Assembly: GCA_039822785.1 (NCBI GenBank)
Contig: JBCBMO010000005.1
Location: 1-64,000 of the forward strand
Reading direction: 5' to 3'
Length of the DNA: 64,000 bases
From: Thermohalobaculum sp039822785
Lineage (GTDB): Bacteria; Pseudomonadota; Alphaproteobacteria; Rhodobacterales; Rhodobacteraceae
Shown: in pieces, positions 8,538-17,089 of the stretch
Position numbering within the stretch: position 1 is the stretch's first letter
How the letters are laid out: every line of letters starts with the position of its first letter
Position numbers and translations under genes: made by a program
Notes under the pieces: model-generated
Told to the model about the DNA's origin: nothing
What the model saw: only the letters and a program-made list of their open reading frames with translations
Database searches by the model: none

Positions 8538-9464
8538 TCAGCCGCCCAGCCGGAAGCGGGCCCGGATGCCCAGCGCACCCTCCGCCGTGGCAGCACCCTC
8601 CTCCTCAAGCTGCAGCAGCGTCGCCAGCACGTTTCGCGCCGCGGCAGGCAGCAGCGCGGCGGGCGTATCCATGTAGAGGCGCGCTGCCAGCGTCTCGGCG
8701 CTGGCGGGGCCTGCCTGAAGCGCCTCCTCCACCGCGCGTCGGCGGGCGGTTCGGTGCGCGGTCTGCTCCTCCAGCAACTGCACCGGGTTCTCAACCACGG
8801 GGCCATGCCCAGGCATCAAACGGGACCCGGGCAGATCTGCCACCAGCGCACTCAGGCGCCCTAGCGTCCGCATCTGCGCGGCCATGTCCCCCTCGGGCGG
8901 GGAGACCAGGGTCGAGGACCAGCCCATCACCGCATCGCCCGTGAAGACCACCCCGCGGTCGCGCAGCACAAAGGCGAGATGGTTCGAGAGATGTCCCGGC
9001 GTATGCAGCGCCTCCACCTGCCAGGCACCAAGGTCGAGAACCCCGCCGTCCGCCATTTCACGGTCCGGAACAAAGTCGCGGTCTGCGCCCTCCCCGCCCT
9101 CCAGCGCAGGGGCGGCCTCGGCCAGCGTCCGCATGCGCGTGCTCATCCCCGCACCGTGGGGCCCGAAGGCAAGCACGGGAGCACCCGTCTCGGCCCCGAA
9201 TGCCGGCGCCCCGGCCGTGTGGTCGAGATGGCTATGCGTGACCAGGATCGCCGAGGGCGCCTCGGATAGGGCCGCCAGAACCGCCGCGCGGTGACCGGGA
9301 TGATCCGGCCCGGGATCGATCACCACCGCTGGCCCCCTGCCATCCGCGGCGGTGACCACATAGGTCTGGGTGCCGGTGTAGGTCATGGGCGAGGGATTGG
9401 GCGCCGTCAGGCGGAGGACGCCCGGCGCGACCACCGTCGGCCCCAGATCGGATTGTGGCACCAC
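8538..9464 (-). CDS. MBL-fold metallo-hydrolase (LACTB2-like)
   Basis: The 308-residue protein has the metallo-beta-lactamase signature THSHLDHT (H77, H79, D81, H82), further metal ligands in HTPGHLSNH and GDAVMGW, and a C-terminal winged-helix-like segment (ARLYMDTPAALLPAAARNVLATLL), the layout of the LACTB2/glyoxalase-II-like group. Proteins of this group hydrolyse thioesters or act as endoribonucleases, and the true substrate is unknown. The GTG start follows a purine-rich GGGGAGGGG. It is divergent from the sensor kinase gene, with a 15-bp tandem repeat between them. Confidence 0.85.
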   Translation of the reverse strand: MVPQSDLGPTVVAPGVLRLTAPNPSPMTYTGTQTYVVTAADGRGPAVVIDPGPDHPGHRAAVLAALSEAPSAILVTHSHLDHTAGAPAFGAETGAPVLAFGPHGAGMSTRMRTLAEAAPALEGGEGADRDFVPDREMADGGVLDLGAWQVEALHTPGHLSNHLAFVLRDRGVVFTGDAVMGWSSTLVSPPEGDMAAQMRTLGRLSALVADLPGSRLMPGHGPVVENPVQLLEEQTAHRTARRRAVEEALQAGPASAETLAARLYMDTPAALLPAAARNVLATLLQLEEEGAATAEGALGIRARFRLGG

Positions 9465-9474
9465 CGTCGCCCCT

Positions 9475-9504
9475 CCCCTTGCGCACCGGCCCCTTGCGCA
9501 CCGG
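9475..9504. repeat. 15-bp tandem duplication in divergent promoter region
   Basis: Two exact copies of CCCCTTGCGCACCGG lie head to tail at 9475-9489 and 9490-9504, between the MBL hydrolase and the sensor kinase gene. The unit may be a simple replication-slippage product or a duplicated regulator site. Confidence 0.8.
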
Positions 9505-9528
9505 CCCGGCGCGCCCTAGCCCAGAGCC

Positions 9529-10899
9529 ATGCAGAAGCTCGCCCCGCGCATCAAACGCTTTCTGCCGCGCAGCCTGTTCGGCCGCGCGCTCCTCATCCTC
9601 GTGCTCCCGGTCGTCCTGCTCCAGGGGTTCGTCACCTCGATCTTCATCGCCCGTCACTACGACGGCGTCACGGTCCAGATGACCGAGGATGTGGCCCGCA
9701 AGCTCGACTACATCGTCGCCGTGATCGACGGAGCGCCCGGGCGAGAGGAGGCCATGCGCGAAGTGCGGGAGGCCGGACCGGCCCTCGGCCTGGTGCTCGA
9801 ACTCGATCCGGAGGGGCGGGTGGAGCCGCTCGCATTCCGCGATTTCTACGACCTGACGGGCAGCGTGATCGCCGAGACGCTGAAGGCCGGCGTCACCAAG
9901 CCCATGACCCTGGATCTGGTCGCGGTGCCCAAGGCGGCGGTGGCGGAGATCCTGACGACCAAGGGCGTGCTGACCGCCACGATCCCGCGCCGCCAGCTCA
10001 GCCCGGCAAACCCGCATCAGCTGATCGTGCTGACGAACATCGCAGGGCTCGCGCTGGTCATCGTCGCGGTCATCTTCCTGCGCAACCAGGTGCGCCCGAT
10101 CCGGGAACTCGCCGAGGCGGCGGTGGCCTTCGGCCGTGGCGCCTCCCGCCCCTTCCGCCCTGCCGGGGCCGAGGAAGTGCGCGGCGCGGGCCATGCCTTT
10201 CTGGAAATGCGCAGCCGCATCGAGCGGCAGATGCAGAGCCGCACGGCCATGCTCTCCGGCGTCAGCCACGACCTGCGCACGCCGCTTACGCGCATGAAAC
10301 TGGCGCTGGCGATGATGGAGGACAACGAGGAGGCCGCCGAGGTCCAGCAGGACATCGGCGAGATGGAGCGGATGCTCGACAGCTTCCTCGCCTTCGCCCG
10401 CGGCGAGGCCGGCGAACAGCCCGAGCCCATCGACGTGCGCGCCCTGGCGGAAGAGATCGTGGCCGGTGCCGAGCGCCTGTCGCAGGACATCACGCTCTCG
10501 ACCGAGGCGGAGGGGATCGAGACCGCCCTGGTGACGGCCCGGCGGCAGGCCCTGAAGCGCGCGGTCATGAACCTGGTCGACAATGCTCGCACCTACGGCG
10601 GGCAGACCCTGCTGACCCTGCGCCTGGCACCCCGCTCGGTCGATTTCGTGGTGGAGGACGACGGCCCCGGGATCCCGCCGACCAGGCGGGAGGAGATGAC
10701 CCGCCCCTTCACCCGCCTCGACCCCGGCCGGGGCCAGAGTAAGGGCGGGGGCGTCGGCCTCGGCCTTTCCATCGCGCTCGATGTCGCGCGCAGTCACGGC
10801 GGCGCGCTCGAGCTCGACCAGAGCCGGCGCCTCGGCGGGTTGCGCGCGACCCTGCGCCTGCCGCGCAGCCCCGCGCCGGCCCAGGGTGCCATCGCCTAG
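9529..10899 (+). CDS. EnvZ-like sensor histidine kinase, orphan
   Basis: This 456-residue inner-membrane kinase has an N-terminal membrane helix (LFGRALLILVLPVVLLQGF), a periplasmic domain of about 140 residues, a second helix (LIVLTNIAGLALVIVAVIF), a HAMP linker (NQVRPIRELAEAA), the H-box SGVSHDLRTPLTRMK with phospho-accepting H247, an N-box (MNLVDNARTYG) and G-boxes (VVEDDGPGIP and GVGLGLSIA). This is the EnvZ class that senses envelope or osmotic change and phosphorylates an OmpR-type regulator. No response-regulator gene is adjacent on either side in this window, so the partner must be encoded elsewhere. Confidence 0.9.
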   Translation: MQKLAPRIKRFLPRSLFGRALLILVLPVVLLQGFVTSIFIARHYDGVTVQMTEDVARKLDYIVAVIDGAPGREEAMREVREAGPALGLVLELDPEGRVEPLAFRDFYDLTGSVIAETLKAGVTKPMTLDLVAVPKAAVAEILTTKGVLTATIPRRQLSPANPHQLIVLTNIAGLALVIVAVIFLRNQVRPIRELAEAAVAFGRGASRPFRPAGAEEVRGAGHAFLEMRSRIERQMQSRTAMLSGVSHDLRTPLTRMKLALAMMEDNEEAAEVQQDIGEMERMLDSFLAFARGEAGEQPEPIDVRALAEEIVAGAERLSQDITLSTEAEGIETALVTARRQALKRAVMNLVDNARTYGGQTLLTLRLAPRSVDFVVEDDGPGIPPTRREEMTRPFTRLDPGRGQSKGGGVGLGLSIALDVARSHGGALELDQSRRLGGLRATLRLPRSPAPAQGAIA

Positions 10900-10917
10900 G
10901 GCGCGACCCTGAGGCGG

Positions 10918-11253
10918 TCAGTGCATCCGTGCGCCGGGTGCCACTGTGCTGTCGGGGGCGAGCAAGACGATCCGCCCCTCGTCATCGGCGCAGCCCAGCG
11001 TCAAGACCTCGGACATGAAGGGGCCGATCTGGCGCGGCGGGAAGTTCACGACCGCCATGACCATCCGACCAACGAGCGCGTCGGGCGTATAGAGATCGGT
11101 GATCTGGGCGGAGGTCTTCTTCTCCCCCAGCTCGGGCCCGAAATCGATCCACAGCTTGAAGGCGGGCTTGCGGGCCTCCGGAAACGGCTCGGCCCGCAGG
11201 ACGCGCCCGGCCCGAATGTCCACCTTGAGAAAGTCGTCGAAGCTGATCGTCAT
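10918..11253 (-). CDS. csaA: CsaA-type tRNA-binding domain protein
   Basis: The 111-residue protein is a stand-alone OB-fold of the tRNA-binding (EMAP/Trbp111) family. Diagnostic stretches are FLKVDIRAGRVLRAEPFPEA, KLWIDFGPELGEKKTSAQIT and MVMAVVNFPPRQIGPFMSE. CsaA forms homodimers and has been linked to tRNA binding and to chaperone activity in secretion. The frame extends 30 codons further upstream, but the ATG at 11253 matches the family N-terminus (MTISFDDFLKVDIRAG). The gene is convergent with the sensor kinase and lies behind the phasin terminator. Confidence 0.9.
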   Translation of the reverse strand: MTISFDDFLKVDIRAGRVLRAEPFPEARKPAFKLWIDFGPELGEKKTSAQITDLYTPDALVGRMVMAVVNFPPRQIGPFMSEVLTLGCADDEGRIVLLAPDSTVAPGARMH

Positions 11254-11330
11254 CGTCTTAGTCCCCGCCGTTTCTGTCTGTCGTTGACTGATCAGCAGGG
11301 GCGGCGGAAGACAAGCCTGCGAACAGCGAA

Positions 11331-11355
11331 AGGGCCGCCCCAATGGGACGGCCCT
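11331..11355 (-). terminator. Rho-independent terminator after the phasin gene
   Basis: AGGGCCG-C-CCC, loop AAT, and GGG-A-CGGCCCT form a long stem with a single mismatch. On the minus strand it is followed by TTTCGCTGTT. It lies 50 nt past the phasin stop codon. Confidence 0.65.
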
Positions 11356-11404
11356 GAACGGCGCAGCAACGGGAGGAGACGCCGCGCCGGACGGCGATCC
11401 GCGC

Positions 11405-11911
11405 TTACTTCTTGGTAGCGGCCTTAGCCTGCTCTTCGAAGGCAGTCTGGAACTCGGAAACGGCTTCCTCGAAGCGGGCCTTGACCACTTCGAAGGCCTC
11501 CGAGGACGCCTTCTGCGCCATCTCGACCAGCTCCTGGCTGTCCTTGACGGCCTTCTCGAAGGCGACGCGCGCGGCGTCCATGTTCTTCTGCGCCTGCTCG
11601 GCGGTCATCGGCTGACCCTGGACGTCACCCATGGCGTCCTTCGCCTGGGCCATCGCCTCCTCGATCATGGCAACCTGGCGCTTGTAGACGCTCTGGTAGC
11701 CGGCGAGGGCGACCTTGTTGGCCTCCATGGCGGCGGTCAGGTTCTTCTCGTGCGCCTTCACGACGCCCTCCATGCCCGGTACCTGCGAAGCATCGAACAT
11801 CTTGTCGAGCTCGGGGACCTTGAACATCTCGTTGAACTTGTCGAGCTCCGGCATCTTGAACATCTCGTTCAGCTTGTCGAAGTCGGCGAAGGGGAACTTC
11901 TCGTGCATCAT
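11405..11911 (-). CDS. phaP: Phasin (polyhydroxyalkanoate granule protein)
   Basis: The 168-residue protein coats PHB granules and controls their number and size. It is rich in Ala, Glu, Lys and Phe, nearly all helical, lacks Cys and Trp, and contains the phasin-type stretch ANKVALAGYQSVYKRQVAMI followed by amphipathic helices. Near the N-terminus a short unit (KFPFADFDKLNEMFKMPEL, then DKFNEMFKVPELDKMF) is repeated two to three times. The start at 11911 is chosen because AGGAGAAGG lies just upstream; the open frame runs further but through the operator region. Expression is probably repressed by PhaR acting at the two palindromes upstream. PHB metabolism genes elsewhere in the window are etfAB and hbd. 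Confidence 0.88.
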   Translation of the reverse strand: MMHEKFPFADFDKLNEMFKMPELDKFNEMFKVPELDKMFDASQVPGMEGVVKAHEKNLTAAMEANKVALAGYQSVYKRQVAMIEEAMAQAKDAMGDVQGQPMTAEQAQKNMDAARVAFEKAVKDSQELVEMAQKASSEAFEVVKARFEEAVSEFQTAFEEQAKAATKK

Positions 11912-11971
11912 CTTAACCTTCTCCTGCGGTCGGCTTTCAGGTTGGCGGCGCACCATGCCGCCGCTGACCGT

Positions 11972-12000
11972 CATATTGTGCGGCGCACAAAAATTGTCAA
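11972..12000 (-). promoter_or_regulatory. Phasin promoter (-35 TTGACA)
   Basis: On the minus strand a perfect TTGACA lies at 12000-11995. Seventeen nt further on is AATATG (11977-11972), a weak -10. The -35 sits between the two palindromic operators and the spacer contains the downstream operator, so bound repressor would cover the polymerase site. Predicted leader length is about 55 nt. Confidence 0.6.
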
Positions 12001-12026
12001 CGAGATTTTTTGTGCGCCGCACAATA
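11974..12026. promoter_or_regulatory. Twin palindromic operators upstream of phasin (PhaR-like)
   Basis: TTGTGCG-G-CGCACAA at 11976-11990 and TTGTGCG-C-CGCACAA at 12010-12024 are each 15-bp palindromes, and the two together form a larger perfect inverted repeat with arms of about 20 bp (TATTGTGCGGCGCACAAAAA). Centres are 34 bp apart, a little over three helical turns. The core TGC-N3-GCA agrees with the TGC/GCA character reported for PhaR sites in Paracoccus and Rhodobacter. Assignment to PhaR is inference. Confidence 0.75.
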
Positions 12027-12134
12027 GACGACGCGCCCGGTTTGGTTGCAAATCAATGCCTGTTTAGAGCCCAGGTTTTTCCGGCGCGTGGAATGGCCTG
12101 TCCCACCCACGCGCGGCCGCGTGACCGAAATGCC

Positions 12135-12959
12135 TCAGCTCTTGGAGAGCGCGCGGGAGCGGTCGGCCGCCGCGGCGACGGTCGCGGTCATGAGGCGCGG
12201 CAGCTCGGGCATCAGGACGGCGAGGCCGGCTGCTGTGGTTCCCCCGGGGCTGGTGACGTTCTCGCGCAGGGTTGCCGGGCTCTCCGCGCTGTCGCCCGCC
12301 AAGGCGCCCGCCCCGACGACCGTCGCGCGCGCCAGGGTGAGGGCGAGATCGGGTGCCAGCCCCTCCGCCTCCCCCGCCGCGGCCAGCGCCTCGATCAGGT
12401 GAAACACATAAGCCGGGCCTGAGCCGGAGACGCCGGTGACCGCATCCATCTGCGCCTCCGCCGCCAGCCGCACCGTCTGGCCGATGGGGGTCAGCAGCGC
12501 CTCGGCCCGGGCGAGCCCCGCCTCGCCCGCCTCGGCGTTGGCGACCAGCGCGGTGATCCCCTTGCCGATGGCGGCCGGCGTGTTGGGCATCGCCCGCACC
12601 ACCGGCGTGCCGGGACCGAACAGCGCCTCGAAGGCCGCGATCGGCGTGCCGGCGGCGATCGACAGCACCAGGGTCTCGCCACCGCCGAAGGCTGCAATCG
12701 CCGGGGCGGCAGCGGCCATGATCTGCGGCTTGACGGCCAGCACGGCAACCTGCGGCACCTCGGGCACCGTGGGGTTCAGCCGCAAGCCCTCCCCCTCCAG
12801 CGCCACCAGCCGGGCGGAGGGGGCGGGATCGATCACCTGCACCGCCTGGGGGGCTAGGCCTGCCGCCAGCCACCCCTCCAGCATCGCGCTGCCCATCTTG
12901 CCGCATCCGAGCAGAAGGAGCGACGAGACGGCGGGGGTGGCAGAGGCAGTCGAGTTCAT
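12135..12959 (-). CDS. proC: Pyrroline-5-carboxylate reductase
   Basis: This 274-residue enzyme makes L-proline from pyrroline-5-carboxylate using NAD(P)H, the last step of proline synthesis. It begins with the Rossmann motif LLLLGCGKMGSAMLEGWL, continues with VLAVKPQ and RAMPNTPAAIG, and has the ProC signature region VTGVSGSGPAYVF and the C-terminal TSPGGTTAAGL. The ATG at 12959 is preferred over the one four codons upstream because GGAG lies six nt before it. The gene follows ybjN-like with a 120-nt gap on the same strand, an arrangement that suggests one transcript. Confidence 0.95.
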   Translation of the reverse strand: MNSTASATPAVSSLLLLGCGKMGSAMLEGWLAAGLAPQAVQVIDPAPSARLVALEGEGLRLNPTVPEVPQVAVLAVKPQIMAAAAPAIAAFGGGETLVLSIAAGTPIAAFEALFGPGTPVVRAMPNTPAAIGKGITALVANAEAGEAGLARAEALLTPIGQTVRLAAEAQMDAVTGVSGSGPAYVFHLIEALAAAGEAEGLAPDLALTLARATVVGAGALAGDSAESPATLRENVTSPGGTTAAGLAVLMPELPRLMTATVAAAADRSRALSKS

Positions 12960-13079
12960 GGGAGGCTCCACGCGGGAATGGCTGAGGCCGGCGGAGCTTG
13001 GACCAGGGCGGCCGCCGCGCCAAGCGCAGGGCCGCCCAAAGGGTCTCTGGACGTGGTCTCTCGGGCTGGCCGCCCGCCC

Positions 13080-13580
13080 TTAGGCGGTGCCGTAGGCGTC
13101 CTCGATCACCAGGTCGAGCGCATCCTCGGCCGTGTCGTTGGTGAAGGCGCAGGTCTGGAAGGCGGGGTAGAACCGTTCGCTGAGCGCCACCGCGGACAGC
13201 ACCATGCTCTCGATCTGCTCCGGCGAGGCCCCGGCCTGGCCCGCCAGCGTCAGGCCGTAGCGGAACGCCAGCAGCCCCTGGTCGGGCCAGTAGGTGAACA
13301 CGCCATGCCACAGCCGGTCATTGATCTGGCCCACCAGGCGGGTGAGTTCGGCGCGGCGTTCCTCCGGCACGTCGATCTCGAACGAGGAGATCAGCCGCAG
13401 GAGGTCATCGCGCTCAGACCAGGCGAGCGAAAGCGAGTAGTGCCGCCACGCGCCCTCGATCGACATGGCGATCTGGTTCTCGCCCATGCGGTCGAAATCC
13501 CAGCAGGCCTGCTCGGCCAGGGTCTCGACCATATCGATCGGGTGAATGTCGGTATTCTCGAAAAAGCCTGTCACGGACAT
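13080..13580 (-). CDS. YbjN domain-containing protein
   Basis: The 166-residue acidic protein has the YbjN fold, related to type III secretion chaperones: ENTDIHPIDMVETLAEQACWDFD at the start (shown only in part), EGAWRHYSLSLAW, and the conserved WPDQGLLAFRYGLTLAGQA. YbjN proteins are small cytoplasmic factors linked in E. coli to stress and motility, without a known reaction. In this lineage the gene commonly precedes proC, as here. The ATG start is unambiguous within the frame. Confidence 0.85.
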   Translation of the reverse strand: MSVTGFFENTDIHPIDMVETLAEQACWDFDRMGENQIAMSIEGAWRHYSLSLAWSERDDLLRLISSFEIDVPEERRAELTRLVGQINDRLWHGVFTYWPDQGLLAFRYGLTLAGQAGASPEQIESMVLSAVALSERFYPAFQTCAFTNDTAEDALDLVIEDAYGTA

Positions 13581-13808
13581 GCGTCAAAGCCCCTACTGCT
13601 CCGGAGACCGGGGGCTCTGTGGCCCCTTCTGCTCCAAGGGTTGCCATGGGTCGTGTGCGTTTTTCTCTCAACCCATAGATATGGTGGCAGGACCGAGTCC
13701 TTGCACAAAGCGAAAAGTGCGACCGCCGCAAAAACGTCACTCAGTTTCGCGCAGCGATCGCCGCGACCACGAGTATAACCAGGTCGGAAATCCAGTGGCG
13801 ACCGGGGC

Positions 13809-14075
13809 TTAGCCCTCGGCCTTGCCACTCTGCGCAAGCTGCGCCTCGAGCGCCTCGATCCGGGACTTCAGCGCCTCGTTCTCCTCACGCGCGCGCTCGG
13901 CCATACCGCGGACCACTTCGAACTCCTCGGCGGTGACCAAATTCGAATCGCGCAAGAACTTCTCCAGCGCCGTCCGCATGGCCTGTTCGGCCTCCTCTCG
14001 GGCGCCCTGGGCGATGCCGGCGGCATTGGTCATCAGCTGGCTCAGGTCGTCGAACAGCTTGCCGCGTGTCTGCAT
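13809..14075 (-). CDS. ubiK: Accessory factor UbiK family protein
   Basis: This 88-residue protein has the BMFP/UbiK layout: an amphipathic N-terminal part (RGKLFDDLSQLMTNAAGIAQ), a middle helix (EQAMRTALEKFLRDSNLVTAEEFEVV), and a C-terminal coiled coil (ALKSRIEALEAQLA). UbiK binds membrane lipid and UbiJ and helps the ubiquinone biosynthetic complex in aerobes. The open frame runs 30 codons further upstream, but the ATG at 14075 fits the family length. It is divergent from lgt. Confidence 0.88.
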   Translation of the reverse strand: MQTRGKLFDDLSQLMTNAAGIAQGAREEAEQAMRTALEKFLRDSNLVTAEEFEVVRGMAERAREENEALKSRIEALEAQLAQSGKAEG

Positions 14076-14280
14076 CGGTGCTTCCCCCAGGGGCTGGAAC
14101 GCCGACCCGCTGCCCTTCGGGCGCGGCTCGGCGGCGTGTATGGACACTGCTGCCGCGTTATGCAAGCGCGGCCTTCAGGATTGACAGATGTCACGGCTTC
14201 GCTCACCCAACAGGCTCTCGCGGTCCCGCGGCCGGCGGCCGATGCAGGGGGCCCTGCCTGCCGAAGGGAGTTGAGGCGCG

Positions 14281-15192
14281 GTGCTGGCCATTCCGTTTCC
14301 GCAGATCGACCCCAATCTGGTGGCCTTCGAGATCGGTGGCGTCGAGATCGCGCTGCGCTGGTATGCGCTGGCCTATATCGCGGGGCTGGTCCTGGGATGG
14401 CGGATGGTCGTGCTGCTTATGCGCCGCCCGCACCTCTGGCCCGCCGAGCGACCGCCCATGACCCCGGCCCAGCCGGAGGAGTTGCTGACCTGGATGGTGG
14501 TCGGCGTCGTCGGCGGTGGGCGATTGGGCTTCGTCCTCTTCTATAACCCGCTCCACTACCTCTCCAATCCGCTGCAGATCTTCGCGGTCTGGGAGGGGGG
14601 CATGTCCTTTCACGGCGGCTTTCTCGGCGTGATCCTGGGCGTGATCCTATACTGTCGGCGCAACGGCATCCCCGTGCTGCAGGCGGGCGATGCGGTAGCG
14701 CTGGCGGCGCCGGCCGGCATCTTCTTCGGTCGCATCGCCAACTTCATCAACGGTGAGCTTTGGGGACGGCAGACCGAGGTCTCCTGGGGCATGGTCTTTC
14801 CCGCGGTCCCGCAGGCCTACTGGGGCGGGCCGGTGAACCTGCCGCGCCATCCCAGCCAGCTCTACGAGGCGGCGACCGAGGGGCTGATCCTGGGCCTGGT
14901 CATGTGGTGGCTCGCGATGTCCCGCGGCTGGCTGAAGCACCCCGGCGCGCTGATCGGTGTGTTCTTCATCGGCTACGGCGCCGCGCGCAGCTTCGTCGAG
15001 AACTTCCGCCAGGGGAACATCGAGTACGTCACCCCCGACAACCCCTGGGGGCAGGTCATCCGCTTCGGCCTGGGACCGGAGGCGATGGGCCTCACCATGG
15101 GCCAGGTCCTGTCGCTGCCCATGATCGCCATCGGCATCGGCTTTCTGCTCTATGCCCGCCGCAGCGCCGACACCGCGAAGGGGGCCGCGTGA
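14281..15192 (+). CDS. lgt: Prolipoprotein diacylglyceryl transferase
   Basis: The 303-residue integral membrane enzyme moves diacylglycerol from phosphatidylglycerol to the lipobox cysteine of prolipoproteins. Recognisable parts are the N-terminal FPQIDPNLVAFEIG, the GGRLGFVLFYNP region, WEGGMSFHGGFLG with the essential His, GRIANFINGELWGRQT (Lgt signature) and RHPSQLYEAATEG, with about seven membrane helices. The start is GTG, preceded by GGGAG. It begins an operon of overlapping genes (lgt, midA, pgeF and others). Confidence 0.96.
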   Translation: MLAIPFPQIDPNLVAFEIGGVEIALRWYALAYIAGLVLGWRMVVLLMRRPHLWPAERPPMTPAQPEELLTWMVVGVVGGGRLGFVLFYNPLHYLSNPLQIFAVWEGGMSFHGGFLGVILGVILYCRRNGIPVLQAGDAVALAAPAGIFFGRIANFINGELWGRQTEVSWGMVFPAVPQAYWGGPVNLPRHPSQLYEAATEGLILGLVMWWLAMSRGWLKHPGALIGVFFIGYGAARSFVENFRQGNIEYVTPDNPWGQVIRFGLGPEAMGLTMGQVLSLPMIAIGIGFLLYARRSADTAKGAA

Positions 15193-16313
15193 ACCACCAG
15201 CCGGAGGACGAGCGCCCCCTGCAAGAGACCCCGCTGATGCGGGAGGTACGCGCCCGCATCTTCGCCCGTGGACCGATCAGCGTCGCGGAGTACATGGCCC
15301 TCGTCCTCGGCGATCCGCAGCACGGCTATTACACCACCCGCGATCCGCTTGGTGTCGCCGGTGATTTCACCACCGCGCCGGAGATCAGCCAGATGTTCGG
15401 CGAGTTGGTGGGGCTGTGGCTCGCCCAGGCGGCCGTGACCCAAGCCCTGGACCAGGCCGCACCACTGATCGAGCTGGGGCCGGGGCGGGGCACCTTGATG
15501 GCCGATGCCCTGCGCGTCGCCCCGGCGCTGGACACGCGGCCCCTGTGGCTGGTCGAGACCTCCGTCACGCTCAGAGCGGTCCAGAGCGTGCGGCTGCCGC
15601 GGGCACGCTGGATCGACCGGCTGGATGCCCTGCCCGACACGCCGATGCTGCTGGTCGCCAACGAGTTCATCGATGTCCTGCCGCTGCGCCAGTACCTGGC
15701 CGACGAGCGGGGCTGGCGAGAGATCCAGGTCGGCCTCAACGAGACCGGCGATGCGCTGTCGTTTGGCCTGTCGGGGGTGCTGCCCCTGCCCGAGGGCGAG
15801 GCGCCGCCCGCGCCCGGTGACTGGCGGGAGGAGAGCCCCGCCGCGGAACAGGCCATCGGTGAGATCGCGCGGCGGGTGGCGACCTGTGGCGGCGCGGCCC
15901 TGCTCATGGACTATGGCTATGTCGCCGCCGACCGGCCGGCGGGGCCCACCCTGCAGGCGGTGCGCGGCCATACCCGAACGGACGCGCTGCAAGCACCGGG
16001 CGAGGCCGATCTCACCTGGCTGCCCGACTTCGACACTCTCGCCGCCACCGCCCGCACCGCGGCACCCGTCGAGGCCTGGGTGACGACACAGGGCGCCTTT
16101 CTGACGGAGCTTGGCATCGGCCAGCGCGCCGCCGCCCTGGCGACCGCCCGGCCCGGCGACGCAACGGCGCTGGCGGACGGGCTGGAGCGGCTGGTGATGG
16201 CCGAGGAGATGGGGCAGCGCCACAAGGTGCTGGCGATCCTGCCAAAGGGGCAGCCGCGCCCACCCGGCTTCGACCCCGCCACGCCGGTGCCGCGCCGGGG
16301 AACCGGGGCATGA
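15189..16313 (+). CDS. MidA/NDUFAF7-type SAM-dependent methyltransferase
   Basis: The 374-residue protein belongs to the DUF185 family, whose mitochondrial member NDUFAF7 dimethylates an arginine of complex I subunit NDUFS2. The N-terminal YMALVLGDPQHGYYTTRDPL and GDFTTAPEISQMFGELVGLW are diagnostic, followed by the SAM site LIELGPGRGTLMADALR and VANEFIDVLPLRQY. The start is a GTG at 15189 overlapping the lgt stop by 4 nt (GTGA); the frame is open far upstream, but that portion shadows lgt. The stop overlaps pgeF. A role in NADH dehydrogenase assembly is inferred from the family. Confidence 0.88.
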   Translation: MNHQPEDERPLQETPLMREVRARIFARGPISVAEYMALVLGDPQHGYYTTRDPLGVAGDFTTAPEISQMFGELVGLWLAQAAVTQALDQAAPLIELGPGRGTLMADALRVAPALDTRPLWLVETSVTLRAVQSVRLPRARWIDRLDALPDTPMLLVANEFIDVLPLRQYLADERGWREIQVGLNETGDALSFGLSGVLPLPEGEAPPAPGDWREESPAAEQAIGEIARRVATCGGAALLMDYGYVAADRPAGPTLQAVRGHTRTDALQAPGEADLTWLPDFDTLAATARTAAPVEAWVTTQGAFLTELGIGQRAAALATARPGDATALADGLERLVMAEEMGQRHKVLAILPKGQPRPPGFDPATPVPRRGTGA

Positions 16314-17089
16314 CGTTGCAGCCGATCACCGACCGCCTTCTGGCACCGATGCACCATGGGTTCTTCACGCGTGAGGGCGGTCGCTCTGCGGGGATCTACA
16401 CCAGTCTGAACGGCGGACCCGGATCGCGCGACCTGCCGCAGGCCGTGGCCGCCAACCGCCATGCGATCGCCGCCCATCTCGGGGCAAGGGCGCTGATCTC
16501 CGTGAGCCAGGTGCACTCGGACCGCGCCATCGTCGTCACCGGTCCCTTCACCGGCGGACGGCCGGAGGCGGACGCCATGGTCACCGATCAGCCCGGCATC
16601 GCACTGGCCGCGCTGGCCGCGGATTGCGCGCCGGTGCTGCTGGCCGATGCCACCGCCGGCGTCGTGGCCGCAGCCCATGCCGGCTGGCGCGGCGCGCTCG
16701 GCGGTGTCATCCAGGCGACCGTCGCGGCCATGACCGCCCGCGGTGCCTCGCCTGCGCGGATCACCGCCGTGGTGGGGCCCTGCATCAGCCAACGCGCCTA
16801 TGAGGTAGGGCCCGAGTTCGTCGAACGCTTTCTCGACGAAGCGCGGGAGAACGACCGGTTCTTTGCCGGCGGCCAGGGCGATCGGGCGATGTTCGACCTG
16901 CCGTCGTTCGTCCTGGCGCAGCTGCGCGCCGCCGAGGTGGGAGAGGCCGTCTGGAGCGGCCATTGCACCTATTCGGACGAAGCGCGCTTCTTCAGCTATC
17001 GTCGGGCGACGCATCGCGGGGAGCCGGACTATGGCCGTCTCGTCTCGGCGATCGCGCTGCCGGATAGGCATGAGGAGACGGGCGTATGA
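16310..17089 (+). CDS. pgeF: Peptidoglycan editing factor (laccase-domain, YfiH)
   Basis: This 259-residue protein has the DUF152/laccase-domain core: HGFFTREGGRSAGIYTSLNG at the start, SQVHSDRA, ALAADCAPVLLAD, AAHAGWRGALGG and GPCISQRAYEVG, including the Cys and His residues that bind metal. E. coli PgeF removes L-Ser wrongly placed in the peptidoglycan stem peptide; related proteins act as purine nucleoside phosphorylases. It overlaps midA by ATGA and the following small membrane protein gene by ATGA, so translation is coupled. Confidence 0.93.
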   Translation: MTLQPITDRLLAPMHHGFFTREGGRSAGIYTSLNGGPGSRDLPQAVAANRHAIAAHLGARALISVSQVHSDRAIVVTGPFTGGRPEADAMVTDQPGIALAALAADCAPVLLADATAGVVAAAHAGWRGALGGVIQATVAAMTARGASPARITAVVGPCISQRAYEVGPEFVERFLDEARENDRFFAGGQGDRAMFDLPSFVLAQLRAAEVGEAVWSGHCTYSDEARFFSYRRATHRGEPDYGRLVSAIALPDRHEETGV

